Part shown: in pieces, positions 1 to 8,563 of the stretch | Layout of the letters: every line of letters begins with the position of its first letter | How positions within the stretch are numbered: the first letter of the stretch is position 1 | DNA from: Chitinivibrionales bacterium | GTDB lineage: Bacteria; Fibrobacterota; Chitinivibrionia; Chitinivibrionales; WJKA01 | Assembly: GCA_014728215.1 (NCBI GenBank) | Contig: WJLZ01000026.1 | Coordinates: 1 to 45,911, forward strand | Direction of reading: 5' to 3' | DNA length: 45,911 nt | Position numbers and translations under genes: made by a program | The notes under the pieces: generated by a model | What the model saw: the letters and a program-made list of their open reading frames with translations, nothing else | Databases searched by the model: none | What the model was told of the DNA's origin: nothing

Positions 1-461
1 GGTGGACAGATAAACAGAGAGGAGAAGAGATTGTACTGCTCAATCTGAATGACAAGACCATGCTGCAAATCCTTACAACAAGCGACAAATCGATAAATTC
101 GGAAGAACATATTGACTTTGTTGCCGGATATGTGGAAGTCGATTCAGGATTTGCCGAAGATGGCTGGCTGGATGTACCGGATTTGGATCCCATACTTCCG
201 GTGCATAACCCGGTTAAATTCCCGAATGACTTTCGCAGTTCGCTGAGGTTGAAAGCAGGGGTGCTCTCCTCCGGCTCAGTTCTTGATGCTGTTCGATTTT
301 TCGACGCAAGCGGCAGAATGGTGCATGCCGTTCAATGCAGAAACCAAACCCGCCTGAAAATTCCTTACAGCGTGCTGAAACGACCCGGTCTCACTTTGAT
401 GCACGTTAATAACGCGCAGGGAGAAAATACTGTATTTCACTTTCTCAGCACTGGCCGATAA
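1..461 (+). CDS. C-terminal part of a probably secreted protein with a sorting-domain-like tail (5' truncated)
   Basis: The reading frame is open from base 3 to the stop at 461, so the ATG at 60 is unlikely to be the true start and the gene begins outside the window. The last ~75 residues have the shape of a Por-secretion/T9SS-type C-terminal domain: a strand with FDASGRMVH, then a stretch resembling the usual 'l.G.Y.v.v' pattern, and an end in VFHFLS. Such tails direct surface proteins in FCB-group bacteria, so this is probably the tail of an exported protein. The catalytic or binding part is missing, so no function can be given. The domain assignment is by pattern only and could be another beta-sandwich. 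Confidence 0.45.
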   Translation, partial: WTDKQRGEEIVLLNLNDKTMLQILTTSDKSINSEEHIDFVAGYVEVDSGFAEDGWLDVPDLDPILPVHNPVKFPNDFRSSLRLKAGVLSSGSVLDAVRFFDASGRMVHAVQCRNQTRLKIPYSVLKRPGLTLMHVNNAQGENTVFHFLSTGR

Positions 462-668
462 ACCGTTTAAATTAGTTGTCGGAGGAGACAATATAGCTAT
501 TAAATTTGTGAATGATGCAAAATAATCGACCGCAATAAAAAGCCGACTGCAGATTTAAGGGAAAAGCACTATGAATAAAAAGGAAATGAATATTTGGTAA
601 GGCTTTTCTTTACACAATGCGTTTCATTTGCAGATGGTCCTGTCATATACATAGGATTATGATGTTTT

Positions 669-1043
669 TCAAGCAGATCTTTCTATATACTCAAACAACT
701 CCCCATCCTGCAAAATCACCCGGAGCGGATCATTGGGATTCCGCGACAGTTCGGTAAATTCTATCCCCCACCGGTATTCGCAACCGTCGGTTTCAGTCCA
801 CCGGACAATGCCTTTGCAGGAGGTGACCCCGTGCTGGGTCCAGATATCGACTGTGATCTCTTCGCCTTTGCGCAAAAGCAGGCGGCCGGCGGCTTCGGGC
901 GCAACAAACTTAGCCCCGGTTCCGGAAAGCTCGGCTAAAAACGCATTGTGCACTTTTCCGTGGTGCTCTATCCACGAAGGACAAAACTGCTCGATTCGCA
1001 ATGTATCCGGTTTTCTCCGGTTGCGGCCATACCATTCGTTCAT
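669..1043 (-). CDS. PilZ-like domain protein
   Basis: A single-domain cytoplasmic protein of 124 residues with no signal peptide. It has an Arg-rich N-terminus (RNRRK at residues 7-11) followed about 30 residues later by LSGTGAKF. These match the two halves of the PilZ cyclic-di-GMP site, RxxxR and (D/N)xSxxG, except that the Asp/Asn position is Glu. Later strands (CKGIVRW, WGIEF) also fit a PilZ barrel. PilZ proteins bind c-di-GMP and act on partners in motility, adhesion or polysaccharide export. An AAGGA lies 10 bases before the ATG. It is transcribed away from the phosphate island and has no obvious operon partner. Cyclic-di-GMP binding is likely but not certain because of the Glu substitution. 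Confidence 0.6.
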   Translation of the reverse strand: MNEWYGRNRRKPDTLRIEQFCPSWIEHHGKVHNAFLAELSGTGAKFVAPEAAGRLLLRKGEEITVDIWTQHGVTSCKGIVRWTETDGCEYRWGIEFTELSRNPNDPLRVILQDGELFEYIERSA

Positions 1044-1288
1044 TGGTGAGTTTTCCTTAGCTTGTTTGAATTTTTTATATGCACCATAATTGATAAACTC
1101 TCCTGCAAAGATGGTGTGGTGGAGGAAGGGGTTGATGGGTCGTAAGTCGTTTTGTTAAACTCCACTGCTCCACTACCCCATTACTTCATATTTTCATTCA
1201 TCCTCTCTTTTTCATACGCAAATTAGCTTGAAAATAATACGGTTGAATTAGATGGGCTTTAAGATTATGTTAGGCTTTATTAAATCTG

Positions 1289-1338
1289 TTAAATTGCGCT
1301 TAACTGTTTTTAAATCATTCTTTAATAGTTTCTTAACA
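1289..1338 (+). promoter_or_regulatory. Pho-box-like array, five 11-bp units, upstream of pstS1
   Basis: The 353-base gap 1044-1396 contains TTAAAT (1289), TTAACT (1300), TAAATC (1311), TTAATA (1322) and TTAACA (1333), each exactly 11 bases after the last. PhoB-family regulators bind direct repeats with this spacing. The array ends about 58 bases before the TTG start of the phosphate-binding protein gene. The same hexamer and spacing recur before five other transcription units in the window. The third unit is degenerate. The rest of the gap shows no gene. Confidence 0.6.
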
Positions 1339-1396
1339 TTTAAGCGTTAAATTTGATTTACCTTATTGTAATTCTGATTCGAGCCAAAGGTCTGTT

Positions 1397-2431
1397 TTGC
1401 CGGGAACCATTATCTGTTGTCTCTTAATTGCCTGCTCTGTTTTTGTCTCCTTAGGATCTGAGATCATTCTTACGGGCTCAGGCGCCACATTTCCCTATCC
1501 TCTGTATAAAAAGTGGATTGAAGAATATCAGAACCAGACAGGCACGCGGATTGATTACAAGCCGATCGGCTCGGGGAAAGGGATAAAGCAACTCCTTGAT
1601 AAAGAGGTTGATTTCGGCGCGACCGACGCCTATCTTACCGAACAGGAACTGGCAAAAATCAAGGAGCCGATTATCCACATTCCCACCTGTATCGGTGCGG
1701 TGGTGATAGCCTATAACCTTCCCAAAACTCCCAACCTCCAGTTTCCGCCCGAGCTGCTGGCCGATATTTTCTTAGGACGGGTGCAGAAATGGACCGATAA
1801 GAGGATTGTGAAGGCCAATCCCACAGCTAATCTTCCGGCAATCGATATCGCGATCATTCACCGCTCCGAAAGCAGCGGCACCAGCTTTATATTCACCTCA
1901 TATTTATGTGAAATCAGTGAATACTGGGAGAAAAATATCGGCAGCGGCAAGGTCGTTCGGTGGCCGACAGGAATGGGTGTTGAGGGAAGTCCCGGCATAG
2001 TTGAATTTATCAAAAAAATCCCCGGAAGCATCGGGTATGTCGAATTGTCCCATGCCCAGCAGCATAATCTTCCCACAGCAGCAATCAGAAACAAGGCGGG
2101 GGCATTCATTGTTCCGACTATGGAGTCGGTGTCTTCGGCGGCACAGGTCAACATCCCTTTACACACAAGGAAATTGCTTGTCAATACCGATGCCACCCAC
2201 GGGTATCCGATCAGCGCCTTTACATATCTTATTTTTTACCGGGAGCAGGCGTACGACAGCAGACCGGGAGAGCGGGCAATGATAATGCAGGATTTTTTCG
2301 AGTGGATGCTCAAAAAAGGACAGCAATACACCAGCCAATTGTATTATGCACCACTGCCGGGCAATGCTGTGCAGCGGGCGAATGAGCTGGTTCAGTCAAT
2401 GACATTTTCGGGCAAACCTTTAAAAAAATAA
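1397..2431 (+). CDS. pstS: Phosphate ABC transporter substrate-binding protein PstS (copy 1)
   Basis: This periplasmic phosphate-binding protein captures phosphate for the PstCAB importer or acts as a sensor ligand carrier. The N-terminus is a signal peptide, and the mature start reads ILTGSGATFPYPLY, the PstS phosphate-loop region; IGSGKGIKQL, DFGATDA and HRSESSGT supply the other typical binding segments. Length (344) is normal. The frame has no ATG near the beginning: TTG at 1397 is preceded by AAAGG at six bases and gives a complete signal peptide. A second copy lies at 8564. The hybrid kinase gene starts 26 bases downstream, so the two form an operon without pstC or pstA. A five-unit Pho-box-like array precedes it. 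Confidence 0.9.
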   Translation: MPGTIICCLLIACSVFVSLGSEIILTGSGATFPYPLYKKWIEEYQNQTGTRIDYKPIGSGKGIKQLLDKEVDFGATDAYLTEQELAKIKEPIIHIPTCIGAVVIAYNLPKTPNLQFPPELLADIFLGRVQKWTDKRIVKANPTANLPAIDIAIIHRSESSGTSFIFTSYLCEISEYWEKNIGSGKVVRWPTGMGVEGSPGIVEFIKKIPGSIGYVELSHAQQHNLPTAAIRNKAGAFIVPTMESVSSAAQVNIPLHTRKLLVNTDATHGYPISAFTYLIFYREQAYDSRPGERAMIMQDFFEWMLKKGQQYTSQLYYAPLPGNAVQRANELVQSMTFSGKPLKK

Positions 2432-2457
2432 CCTGTGTCCGGCATCGGGAATCTGCT

Positions 2458-4989
2458 ATGAAAATACGAATAACACTGTTATGCACCACGATATTCTTCT
2501 GCGCGATACAGGCGAACGATTCGCTCATTTCGCTCAGGGTTGGAGTGTACAACTTTTACCCGCTCAGCCATACCACACCGCTGATATCATCCGACCAGAC
2601 CGCGCCTGAAGAAGGTGTTTTTATCGCACTGTTAAACAGAATTGCCAACAAGGAAAACTGGCATATCGACTATGTCCCGGGAACACTTCAGGAATGTTTC
2701 GAATGGCTTGAAGACAGCAAATTAGACATTCTGGTCGCAGCGCCTTATTCCAACGAGGCCCATAAAAAATATGATTTTACAAAGGAAACGGTCATCTCCA
2801 CCTGGGCGAAAATATATGTTCCCAGCGACAAATCGGTAATTCAGACCATTCTCGATTTTGAAGGCAAATATCTTGGAGTTGTCAAGGATGACCCCTATAA
2901 TCATGACCTCAGGGCGCTGATCAAAGGGTTCAATATCCGCTGCCACTTTGTCGAGTTCAGCCATTATGATGATATTTTCAAGGCGCTGGAGAACAAATGG
3001 ATCGATGCCGGTGCGGTTGACCGGCTTTTTGCGGTTGCCAACGAAGACGAATATGCGATACAGATCACGCCGATTATCCTGTCGCCGGTGCAGCTCCGTT
3101 TTGCAGCCCCGAAAAATGCGTATCCGGAGGTCCTCACAACGCTGGATTATAATATCGGCATGCTCAAAGATGATCCGTATTCATATTACTATACGCTTAT
3201 CAACCGCATGCTGGCCGATTCCGATTCGTGGGAATTTCCCCGATGGATTATCTGGGCGGGCGCCGCTGGTATTGCCCTGTTGCTCATTTTTGTTCTGACA
3301 AGTATTGTTCTCAGGCGTCAGATAAAAAAGCAGACCGCAGAGCTGTCGCAGAAAAACCGGGAGCTGAAAAACCAGATTGCCATGCGGAGCAATGCCGAGG
3401 AGGCGATGCGGCAGTCGCATCAGTTGTTGCGCAACATGATTGCCAGCATGCGTGACGGCCTCATTGTTATTACGCCATCGGGAGATAAAGTGTTAAGCTG
3501 CAACAGGGCTGCCGCCGATATGTTGTTGTATTCCCATAAAGAATTGATGCTGCTTGCTCCACCGGAACTTCATGCGGATAAAAGCTTTGCAGAGGCATTT
3601 ATCGAATCACTTCATGCATCGGTTTCCGAAAGAGGATTTCATACCGGCGAATACCGGCTGAGACGCAAAGATGGCAGTTGGCTTCCGGCCGAAATTGTCG
3701 TAACGCCGATAAAAGATGAGCACAGCCACTGCAAATCGTGGGTAATCGTGATTCGTGATGAAACGTTACAGGAAGCACTCCGTGAAAGTGAGCTGCGCCT
3801 TCGCCAGGCACAGAAAATGGAAGCCATCGGCACGCTTGCCGGAGGCATTGCGCACGATTTCAACAATATTCTCATGCCGATCATGGGCTACAGTGAGCTT
3901 CTTCTGAAATTTATCCCCGACGATCACACCAATCTGAAGCAATATGTAAATCAGATACTTCAGGCAGCACAGCGCGCTCGCGATCTGGCCATGCAGATTC
4001 TTACGTTCGGGCGGAAAAGTGAGACCCAGCGAAAACAGCTTCATCTGAATCTGATTATCAAAGAAGTACTCAAACTCCTCAGGGCATCGTTTCCCACAAC
4101 AATCGAAATAAAGTCAAGTATTGAAACAGATGAAGATTCTGTGATAATCGATCCGACCGAATTCCACCAGGTGATAATGAATCTCTGCACGAATGCGGCC
4201 CATGCGATGCGCACGACCGGCGGTGTACTTGAGGTTATTCTGTGCGAGCACAAAGGTCCGATACTCGGCTGGTCGGCCGGTACCGAGCTGAAGGAAAAGG
4301 AGTATATCCGTCTATCGGTCCAGGACAGTGGATCGGGAATCGATCCTGCGGTTTTAAACAGGATATTCGACCCGTTTTTCACGACAAAGGGTCACAGCGA
4401 AGGCACAGGAATGGGGCTTGCGGTCGTCCACGGGATCGTGAAATCGTGTGATGGCGCCATATCAGTGGAAAACAGGGTAGGTGAAGGCGCCACATTTCAT
4501 GTCTATCTGCCAAAGTCACCGATAAATATTCAAAATATTAAGAATGGACCTGTCGAGAAATTAAGAAAAGGCAATGCAGAAAGGATACTTTTCATCGATG
4601 ATGAGCAGGTGATTGTCGATCTTGCCGCTGAGGTGCTTACCGAATTGGGGTACTGTGTAACCGCTACAACAAACAACCAAAAAGCGCTCAATCTTTTCAG
4701 GGGTAATCCCCGTGATTTCGATCTGGTGATTACCGATCAGACGATGCCGGGAATGACCGGCGGTGAGATTGCAAAAGAGGTCCTGTTGCTTCGCCCGGAT
4801 ATGCCGGTGATCTTATGCACGGGTTTCAGCGAAACATTGTCAAAAGAGCAGGCAAAGGCGATTGGAATTGCCGAATATATCATGAAACCTTTCGAGCCCA
4901 CCGCAATAGGAAAAATCGTCAGAGACATCCTCGACAAAAAGGTAGCGGGAAAACCTTCAGTCAGCCATAATTATGAATGGAGTGGTTGA
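2458..4989 (+). CDS. Hybrid sensor histidine kinase with periplasmic solute-binding domain
   Basis: Membrane-bound signalling protein of 843 residues. After a signal peptide, residues ~25-260 look like a family-3 solute-binding domain (GVYNFYPL, AAPYSNEAHKKYDFT). A transmembrane helix spans ~263-288, followed by a coiled coil, a PAS domain (~325-440), a HisKA domain with H466 in GGIAHDFNN, an ATPase domain (DSGSGID, GTGMGLAVVHGIV) and a C-terminal receiver with D760 in ITDQTMPG. It probably autophosphorylates at H466 and passes phosphate to D760 and on to an unseen partner; there is no DNA-binding output domain. It is co-transcribed with pstS copy 1, so its output or input is probably tied to phosphate. 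The binding domain belongs to the amino-acid-binding type rather than PstS, so the ligand is unknown. Confidence 0.85.
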   Translation: MKIRITLLCTTIFFCAIQANDSLISLRVGVYNFYPLSHTTPLISSDQTAPEEGVFIALLNRIANKENWHIDYVPGTLQECFEWLEDSKLDILVAAPYSNEAHKKYDFTKETVISTWAKIYVPSDKSVIQTILDFEGKYLGVVKDDPYNHDLRALIKGFNIRCHFVEFSHYDDIFKALENKWIDAGAVDRLFAVANEDEYAIQITPIILSPVQLRFAAPKNAYPEVLTTLDYNIGMLKDDPYSYYYTLINRMLADSDSWEFPRWIIWAGAAGIALLLIFVLTSIVLRRQIKKQTAELSQKNRELKNQIAMRSNAEEAMRQSHQLLRNMIASMRDGLIVITPSGDKVLSCNRAAADMLLYSHKELMLLAPPELHADKSFAEAFIESLHASVSERGFHTGEYRLRRKDGSWLPAEIVVTPIKDEHSHCKSWVIVIRDETLQEALRESELRLRQAQKMEAIGTLAGGIAHDFNNILMPIMGYSELLLKFIPDDHTNLKQYVNQILQAAQRARDLAMQILTFGRKSETQRKQLHLNLIIKEVLKLLRASFPTTIEIKSSIETDEDSVIIDPTEFHQVIMNLCTNAAHAMRTTGGVLEVILCEHKGPILGWSAGTELKEKEYIRLSVQDSGSGIDPAVLNRIFDPFFTTKGHSEGTGMGLAVVHGIVKSCDGAISVENRVGEGATFHVYLPKSPINIQNIKNGPVEKLRKGNAERILFIDDEQVIVDLAAEVLTELGYCVTATTNNQKALNLFRGNPRDFDLVITDQTMPGMTGGEIAKEVLLLRPDMPVILCTGFSETLSKEQAKAIGIAEYIMKPFEPTAIGKIVRDILDKKVAGKPSVSHNYEWSG

Positions 4990-5066
4990 GCAATGGGGTC
5001 CTCCCGGGTTGGTGGAAGTGGCCGCTGGTTCTGCTGCACTCAGTTTCCGGCCCGTTCTGTTATGCC

Positions 5067-5738
5067 TCACTCCAGAAGACCGGTACGGACAAAGTCTATC
5101 TTGTCCAGCGGAAAAATAATGCCTGAGGCCACGTTTCCAATGTGAGAATTGATTCTTTTGAGATACTGAGTCAGAAGAACTCCCACAAGCGCGTCATCCT
5201 TTGAAACATCTTCATCGTAGATATTGCGCACAATTTCCCGGCATACCGGTTTTGTCCGGATATACCGGTCGAGGATACGCTTTGCAAGTTTATCATCCGA
5301 CAATTTAAATGCTTGATGCAATTCACTCAGGGAGATTTCGATATTTTCCCGTATCGTTTCTATTTGTTCCGAATGATATAGATTTCGCGATTTCCCGTTT
5401 GCCATCACCGACAGATCGAAAATATTTTTTGAATAATCACCAATTCGCTCGGCGTCCTTGACCATATTCATAAGCGCAAGGCACCCCGACGAATCTATAC
5501 CGGGATTAAGACTCAGGTGCTCGACCAGAAGGCGGCGAATTTCCCGCTCCTTTTCATTAATCGACTTATCACGCGCTCGTATGTCGTCTTTATGATGCTC
5601 CAATTCCAGCTTTTTGCAAAAGACATTCCAGCTTTTACTAAATAGCATAGAGCAATCTTCGAGCATGGAACTGAAGGCTGCGGTTGCCTTTGTCATTATA
5701 GTATTTTCTTTCCAGAGCAGCGTCATTTCTTTCAGCAT
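5067..5738 (-). CDS. PhoU-family protein (orphan copy)
   Basis: All-helical cytoplasmic protein of 223 residues. It has PhoU-type motifs: NEKEREIRRLLVEHL and VKDAERIGDYSKNI, the latter corresponding to the metal-binding ERxGDxxxNI signature. PhoU proteins restrain phosphate uptake and PhoR signalling; members linked to Na/Pi cotransporters probably control those carriers. It is closely related to the gene at 6112 (shared NEKEREIRRLLVEHLS and KDAERIGD blocks), so the two are paralogues. An AGGA sits eight bases before the ATG. It stands alone behind its own four-unit Pho-box-like array at 5928-5966, which suggests induction during phosphate starvation. It converges with the hybrid kinase gene, 77 bases away. 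Confidence 0.8.
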   Translation of the reverse strand: MLKEMTLLWKENTIMTKATAAFSSMLEDCSMLFSKSWNVFCKKLELEHHKDDIRARDKSINEKEREIRRLLVEHLSLNPGIDSSGCLALMNMVKDAERIGDYSKNIFDLSVMANGKSRNLYHSEQIETIRENIEISLSELHQAFKLSDDKLAKRILDRYIRTKPVCREIVRNIYDEDVSKDDALVGVLLTQYLKRINSHIGNVASGIIFPLDKIDFVRTGLLE

Positions 5739-5927
5739 AATATGTTCCTCTTATGGAATAAAAATTTTTTCAATTATCCAAGCAAAATAAATGCCAGGTC
5801 ATAAGCCTGAGCTTGGTGTAGAAACAAGGAATTTCTGAAATATCAGGTTTTATGAAAAAACTCAAATTAGATCAAGGATTTAGAACTAATATGGCTCTTT
5901 AATAAAATACTTATTGTCCTGAACATA

Positions 5928-5966
5928 TGTTAGGAAATTGTTTAATTATTGTTAGCATATGATTAG
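5928..5966 (-). promoter_or_regulatory. Pho-box-like array, four 11-bp units, upstream of orphan phoU-like gene
   Basis: Within the 373-base gap 5739-6111 the plus strand reads TGTTAG (5928), TGTTTA (5939), TGTTAG (5950) and GATTAG (5961), at exact 11-base steps. On the minus strand these are CTAATC, CTAACA, TAAACA and CTAACA. The array therefore points left, towards the phoU-like gene starting at 5738, about 190 bases away. A TATTTT-like -10 candidate follows on the minus strand. Nothing else gene-like is visible in the gap. Confidence 0.7.
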
Positions 5967-6111
5967 GTGATATGCAAATTGTAAGTAGAATTCTTAAAAA
6001 AGTAGAATCAGGGCTGTAAGAAAGCGATAATAGGCTGAACGATTTACCTCAAATTTGGGATACTATTAATTATGCTCGTTCTATCCGTTCATTGGTAACC
6101 AGCAACTGAGC

Positions 6112-6783
6112 TTAATCAATCAGACCGGCACGGACAAAATCGATTTTATCGAGAGGATAGAAAATGCCTGATGCCACATTACTGACATGAGAATAAATCC
6201 GTTTGAGATGGCGGGCCAGCAAAACAGTAGCGATAGCTTCTTTTCGCGGAATATCGGTGGAAAATGTTTCTTTTACAATGGTGTTGCACATGGGTTTGGT
6301 TTTCAGGTAGCGATTGAGTATTTCCCGGGCTATCGATTCATCGGATTCGGTAAAAGCCTCCGACAAACTTCGAAGCGAGAGAGCGATATTATCATGGATT
6401 TCATTGAATTCCTTTTCGTAAGGCAAATTCGACAGAACGTCTTTCGCTAAAAATGCAAGATCGTAAATGTTTTTGGAATGATCGCCGATTCTCTCGGCGT
6501 CTTTGATAACACTCATAAGGGCAAGACATCCGGAAGCGTCATCTCCGGGATGCATTGAAAGATGCTCGACCAGAAGACGGCGGATTTCCCGTTCTTTTTC
6601 ATTAATTGCCTTATCTTGCTTATGAATAAGCTCATTTTCGCTTTCAGAGAGTTCTTTACCTTTGAATACCTGCCATGAACTTTCAAACAAATCGTAGCAT
6701 TCAGTGAGCATGTCTCCAAAAATACTCACGGCTTTCGACATAAGTTCATGATCTTTCCATAAGTTAAATATTTCTTTAAGCAT
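6112..6783 (-). CDS. PhoU-family protein, partner of Na/Pi cotransporter
   Basis: A 223-residue helical protein with two PhoU-type repeats; NEKEREIRRLLVEHLS and IKDAERIGDHSKNIYDL mark the first helical bundle. It lies nine bases after the Na/Pi cotransporter stop and has a strong AGGAGGT four bases before its ATG, so the two are translated from one message. In other bacteria PhoU-like proteins or domains are attached to NptA/YjbB-type carriers, and a regulatory or gating role on the cotransporter is the likely job. It is distinct from the canonical PhoU at 27495 and paralogous to the orphan copy at 5067. Confidence 0.85.
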   Translation of the reverse strand: MLKEIFNLWKDHELMSKAVSIFGDMLTECYDLFESSWQVFKGKELSESENELIHKQDKAINEKEREIRRLLVEHLSMHPGDDASGCLALMSVIKDAERIGDHSKNIYDLAFLAKDVLSNLPYEKEFNEIHDNIALSLRSLSEAFTESDESIAREILNRYLKTKPMCNTIVKETFSTDIPRKEAIATVLLARHLKRIYSHVSNVASGIFYPLDKIDFVRAGLID

Positions 6784-6792
6784 TGATACCTC

Positions 6793-7941
6793 CTACCTCA
6801 TAAGCGCAATTAATGACAGCGGTAATATAAAGAAAACACCAATTATAAAAGCAGCAGCCCAGATTTTTGATTCAGTCGCTACACCGGCAAGTTTTTTGGC
6901 CAATGTAATCGGTATGATACGAAGGGGATAAAATATCGCTATTCCCAGTATATTGAATGACAGATGAGCAAATGCCGCTGTAACCCCGATTGTATTGACT
7001 TCTCCGCCAGCAGCGGCACTCACCGTCGCCAGGGAGGCAAGAAGCGCCGTACAGGTGGTGCCAAGGTTGGCGCCGAGGGTAAAAGGATAACAACGTCGCA
7101 AGGAAACGATACCTGCACCGATAAGCGGAACGATCAGAGATGTTGTCACCGAGCTGCTCTGCACCGCAACGGTCAGCGCCATACCGATCAGGAGGGAAAC
7201 AAAATCATTCCGGAAAAGGAATTTATCGACAACACCTTCAGCCTTGGAAATAATCATCGACCGCATGGTTTTGACGAGAAATACCAGCGAACAGATCAGG
7301 AAAACGACAGCGATAATAAGAAGAATAACAGCAGCCGGTGTGTTACTTAACCCGATAACTTCAGTCAATAGGTCTTGAATGGCATGAACTACCGGATCGA
7401 TAATATGCTTGAGAGGACTGGTAAATTTAGCGCCGCCGGTATTTTGAAATATCCCCGTGAGCCAGAGTGCCATCTTTTCAATAATATGAAACTGCAGCTC
7501 CAGCGGAAAGAGTAAAGTTACCGCGCACAGGTTAAAGAAATCGTGGACCGTTGCACCGGCAAAGGCACGCTTGAAATCTTCTTTTCGTGTCACAAATGTT
7601 AGCGATACCAGGGTATTGGTGATACTGGTCCCAATATTCGCGCCCATGATTATGGGAATGCCATAGGCCAGAGGAAGAGCGCCCCCACCCACAAAGCCGA
7701 CAACAAGCGACGTTACCGTCGATGAACTCTGAACAAGACTCGTTGCCAGAATGCCGATAAAAAGACCGACAACGGGATGGGAGGTTGAAGTAATGAGGCC
7801 CTCGGCAAATCCTTTGCCGAACATTTTAAACGATGACCCCATCATTTTGATGCTGACCAGAAAAAGATACAGCAGGACAAATACGCCGATAATTTTCAGG
7901 ACACGAACAAGGTGCTCGTTGAAACCGCGCTCTTCAGACAT
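6793..7941 (-). CDS. Na/Pi cotransporter (NptA/PNaS family)
   Basis: Integral inner-membrane protein of 382 residues that probably couples sodium entry to phosphate movement. It has the inverted repeat of the PF02690 family, each half with the diagnostic QSSS motif: QSSSTVTSLVVGF with GANIGTSITN in the first half, QSSSVTTSLIVPL with GANLGTTCTA in the second. About eight to nine hydrophobic segments are visible. There is no C-terminal PhoU domain, unlike longer YjbB forms; that part is encoded separately by the next gene. It is divergent from pstS copy 2. No convincing Pho-box array faces this gene, so it may work in other phosphate conditions than the Pst system. Direction of transport (uptake or export) cannot be told from sequence. 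Confidence 0.88.
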   Translation of the reverse strand: MSEERGFNEHLVRVLKIIGVFVLLYLFLVSIKMMGSSFKMFGKGFAEGLITSTSHPVVGLFIGILATSLVQSSSTVTSLVVGFVGGGALPLAYGIPIIMGANIGTSITNTLVSLTFVTRKEDFKRAFAGATVHDFFNLCAVTLLFPLELQFHIIEKMALWLTGIFQNTGGAKFTSPLKHIIDPVVHAIQDLLTEVIGLSNTPAAVILLIIAVVFLICSLVFLVKTMRSMIISKAEGVVDKFLFRNDFVSLLIGMALTVAVQSSSVTTSLIVPLIGAGIVSLRRCYPFTLGANLGTTCTALLASLATVSAAAGGEVNTIGVTAAFAHLSFNILGIAIFYPLRIIPITLAKKLAGVATESKIWAAAFIIGVFFILPLSLIALMR

Positions 7942-8244
7942 AAAAATTTTCCATGAATTTGTTGCATAAGGAGTTAGAATTTGTCAAAGAAGATTCATTT
8001 CCGGCGGTTGAGTATTGAGAGTTTTAAACCGCAGGATTTTAAAATATATTTCGGCGCACCGCATACCTAAATGATTTATATTTTTTTTTGACTGCAACCA
8101 CACCTTTTTGTAAATTTATTTTGTAAGCATTTTAACATTTCTTTCATGAACATTTTCAACGAGTCTTAAGAGAAATTTTTCACTAAAGAACCGGTCTGGT
8201 TTTAATATATCGAAAATACATAATTTATATATGGTTGTATCCTG

Positions 8245-8272
8245 TATTTTTGCACCTTCGTGTGCAAAAATA
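8245..8272. repeat. Perfect 11-bp inverted repeat between nptA-like gene and pstS2
   Basis: TATTTTTGCAC and its exact reverse complement flank a six-base loop, CTTCGT. The uridine run lies before rather than after the stem, so it is not a normal intrinsic terminator. It sits in the 622-base divergent gap 7942-8563 and may be an operator or an mRNA structure. The gap also holds a Pho-box-like array at 8428 and a weaker, degenerate 11-bp pattern from 8121 to 8175. No convincing gene is present. Confidence 0.45.
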
Positions 8273-8427
8273 TGAATCAAAGCAAACCGTGGCAGGTATG
8301 AATTATCGGCCTTTTGTATGTTTGCATCCTAACGAAAATCGCACAAACCAGTCAATAGCAAAATCACTAATAATCGCCTTAACTCATTATAATTACTGGG
8401 CCCGAAGTATTTTTTGAGAAAAATCCA

Positions 8428-8455
8428 CAAACATAACTCTAACATAATACTAGCA
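8428..8455 (+). promoter_or_regulatory. Pho-box-like array, three 11-bp units, upstream of pstS2
   Basis: CAAACA (8428), CTAACA (8439) and CTAGCA (8450) lie at exact 11-base steps, ending 108 bases before the pstS start. The hexamer and step match the arrays before the other phosphate genes here. A TTATAC -10 candidate abuts the last unit. Confidence 0.65.
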
Positions 8456-8563
8456 TTATACGAATTGAAAGGAGGTATTTATTAAAAAATTTAAATAGTT
8501 GTAATCAATTACTTATCGAATAATTTTTCTTACTGAATTCGCACATATGCCGGAGGCACAATA

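Noticed and set aside
733-1089. 118-residue plus-strand frame opposite the PilZ-like gene
   Set aside because: A shadow of the minus-strand gene with no domain pattern and no ribosome site.
8235-8417. 60-residue open frame between the Na/Pi carrier and pstS2
   Set aside because: It has no good ribosome site, spans the perfect palindrome at 8245-8272 and has no recognisable protein features.
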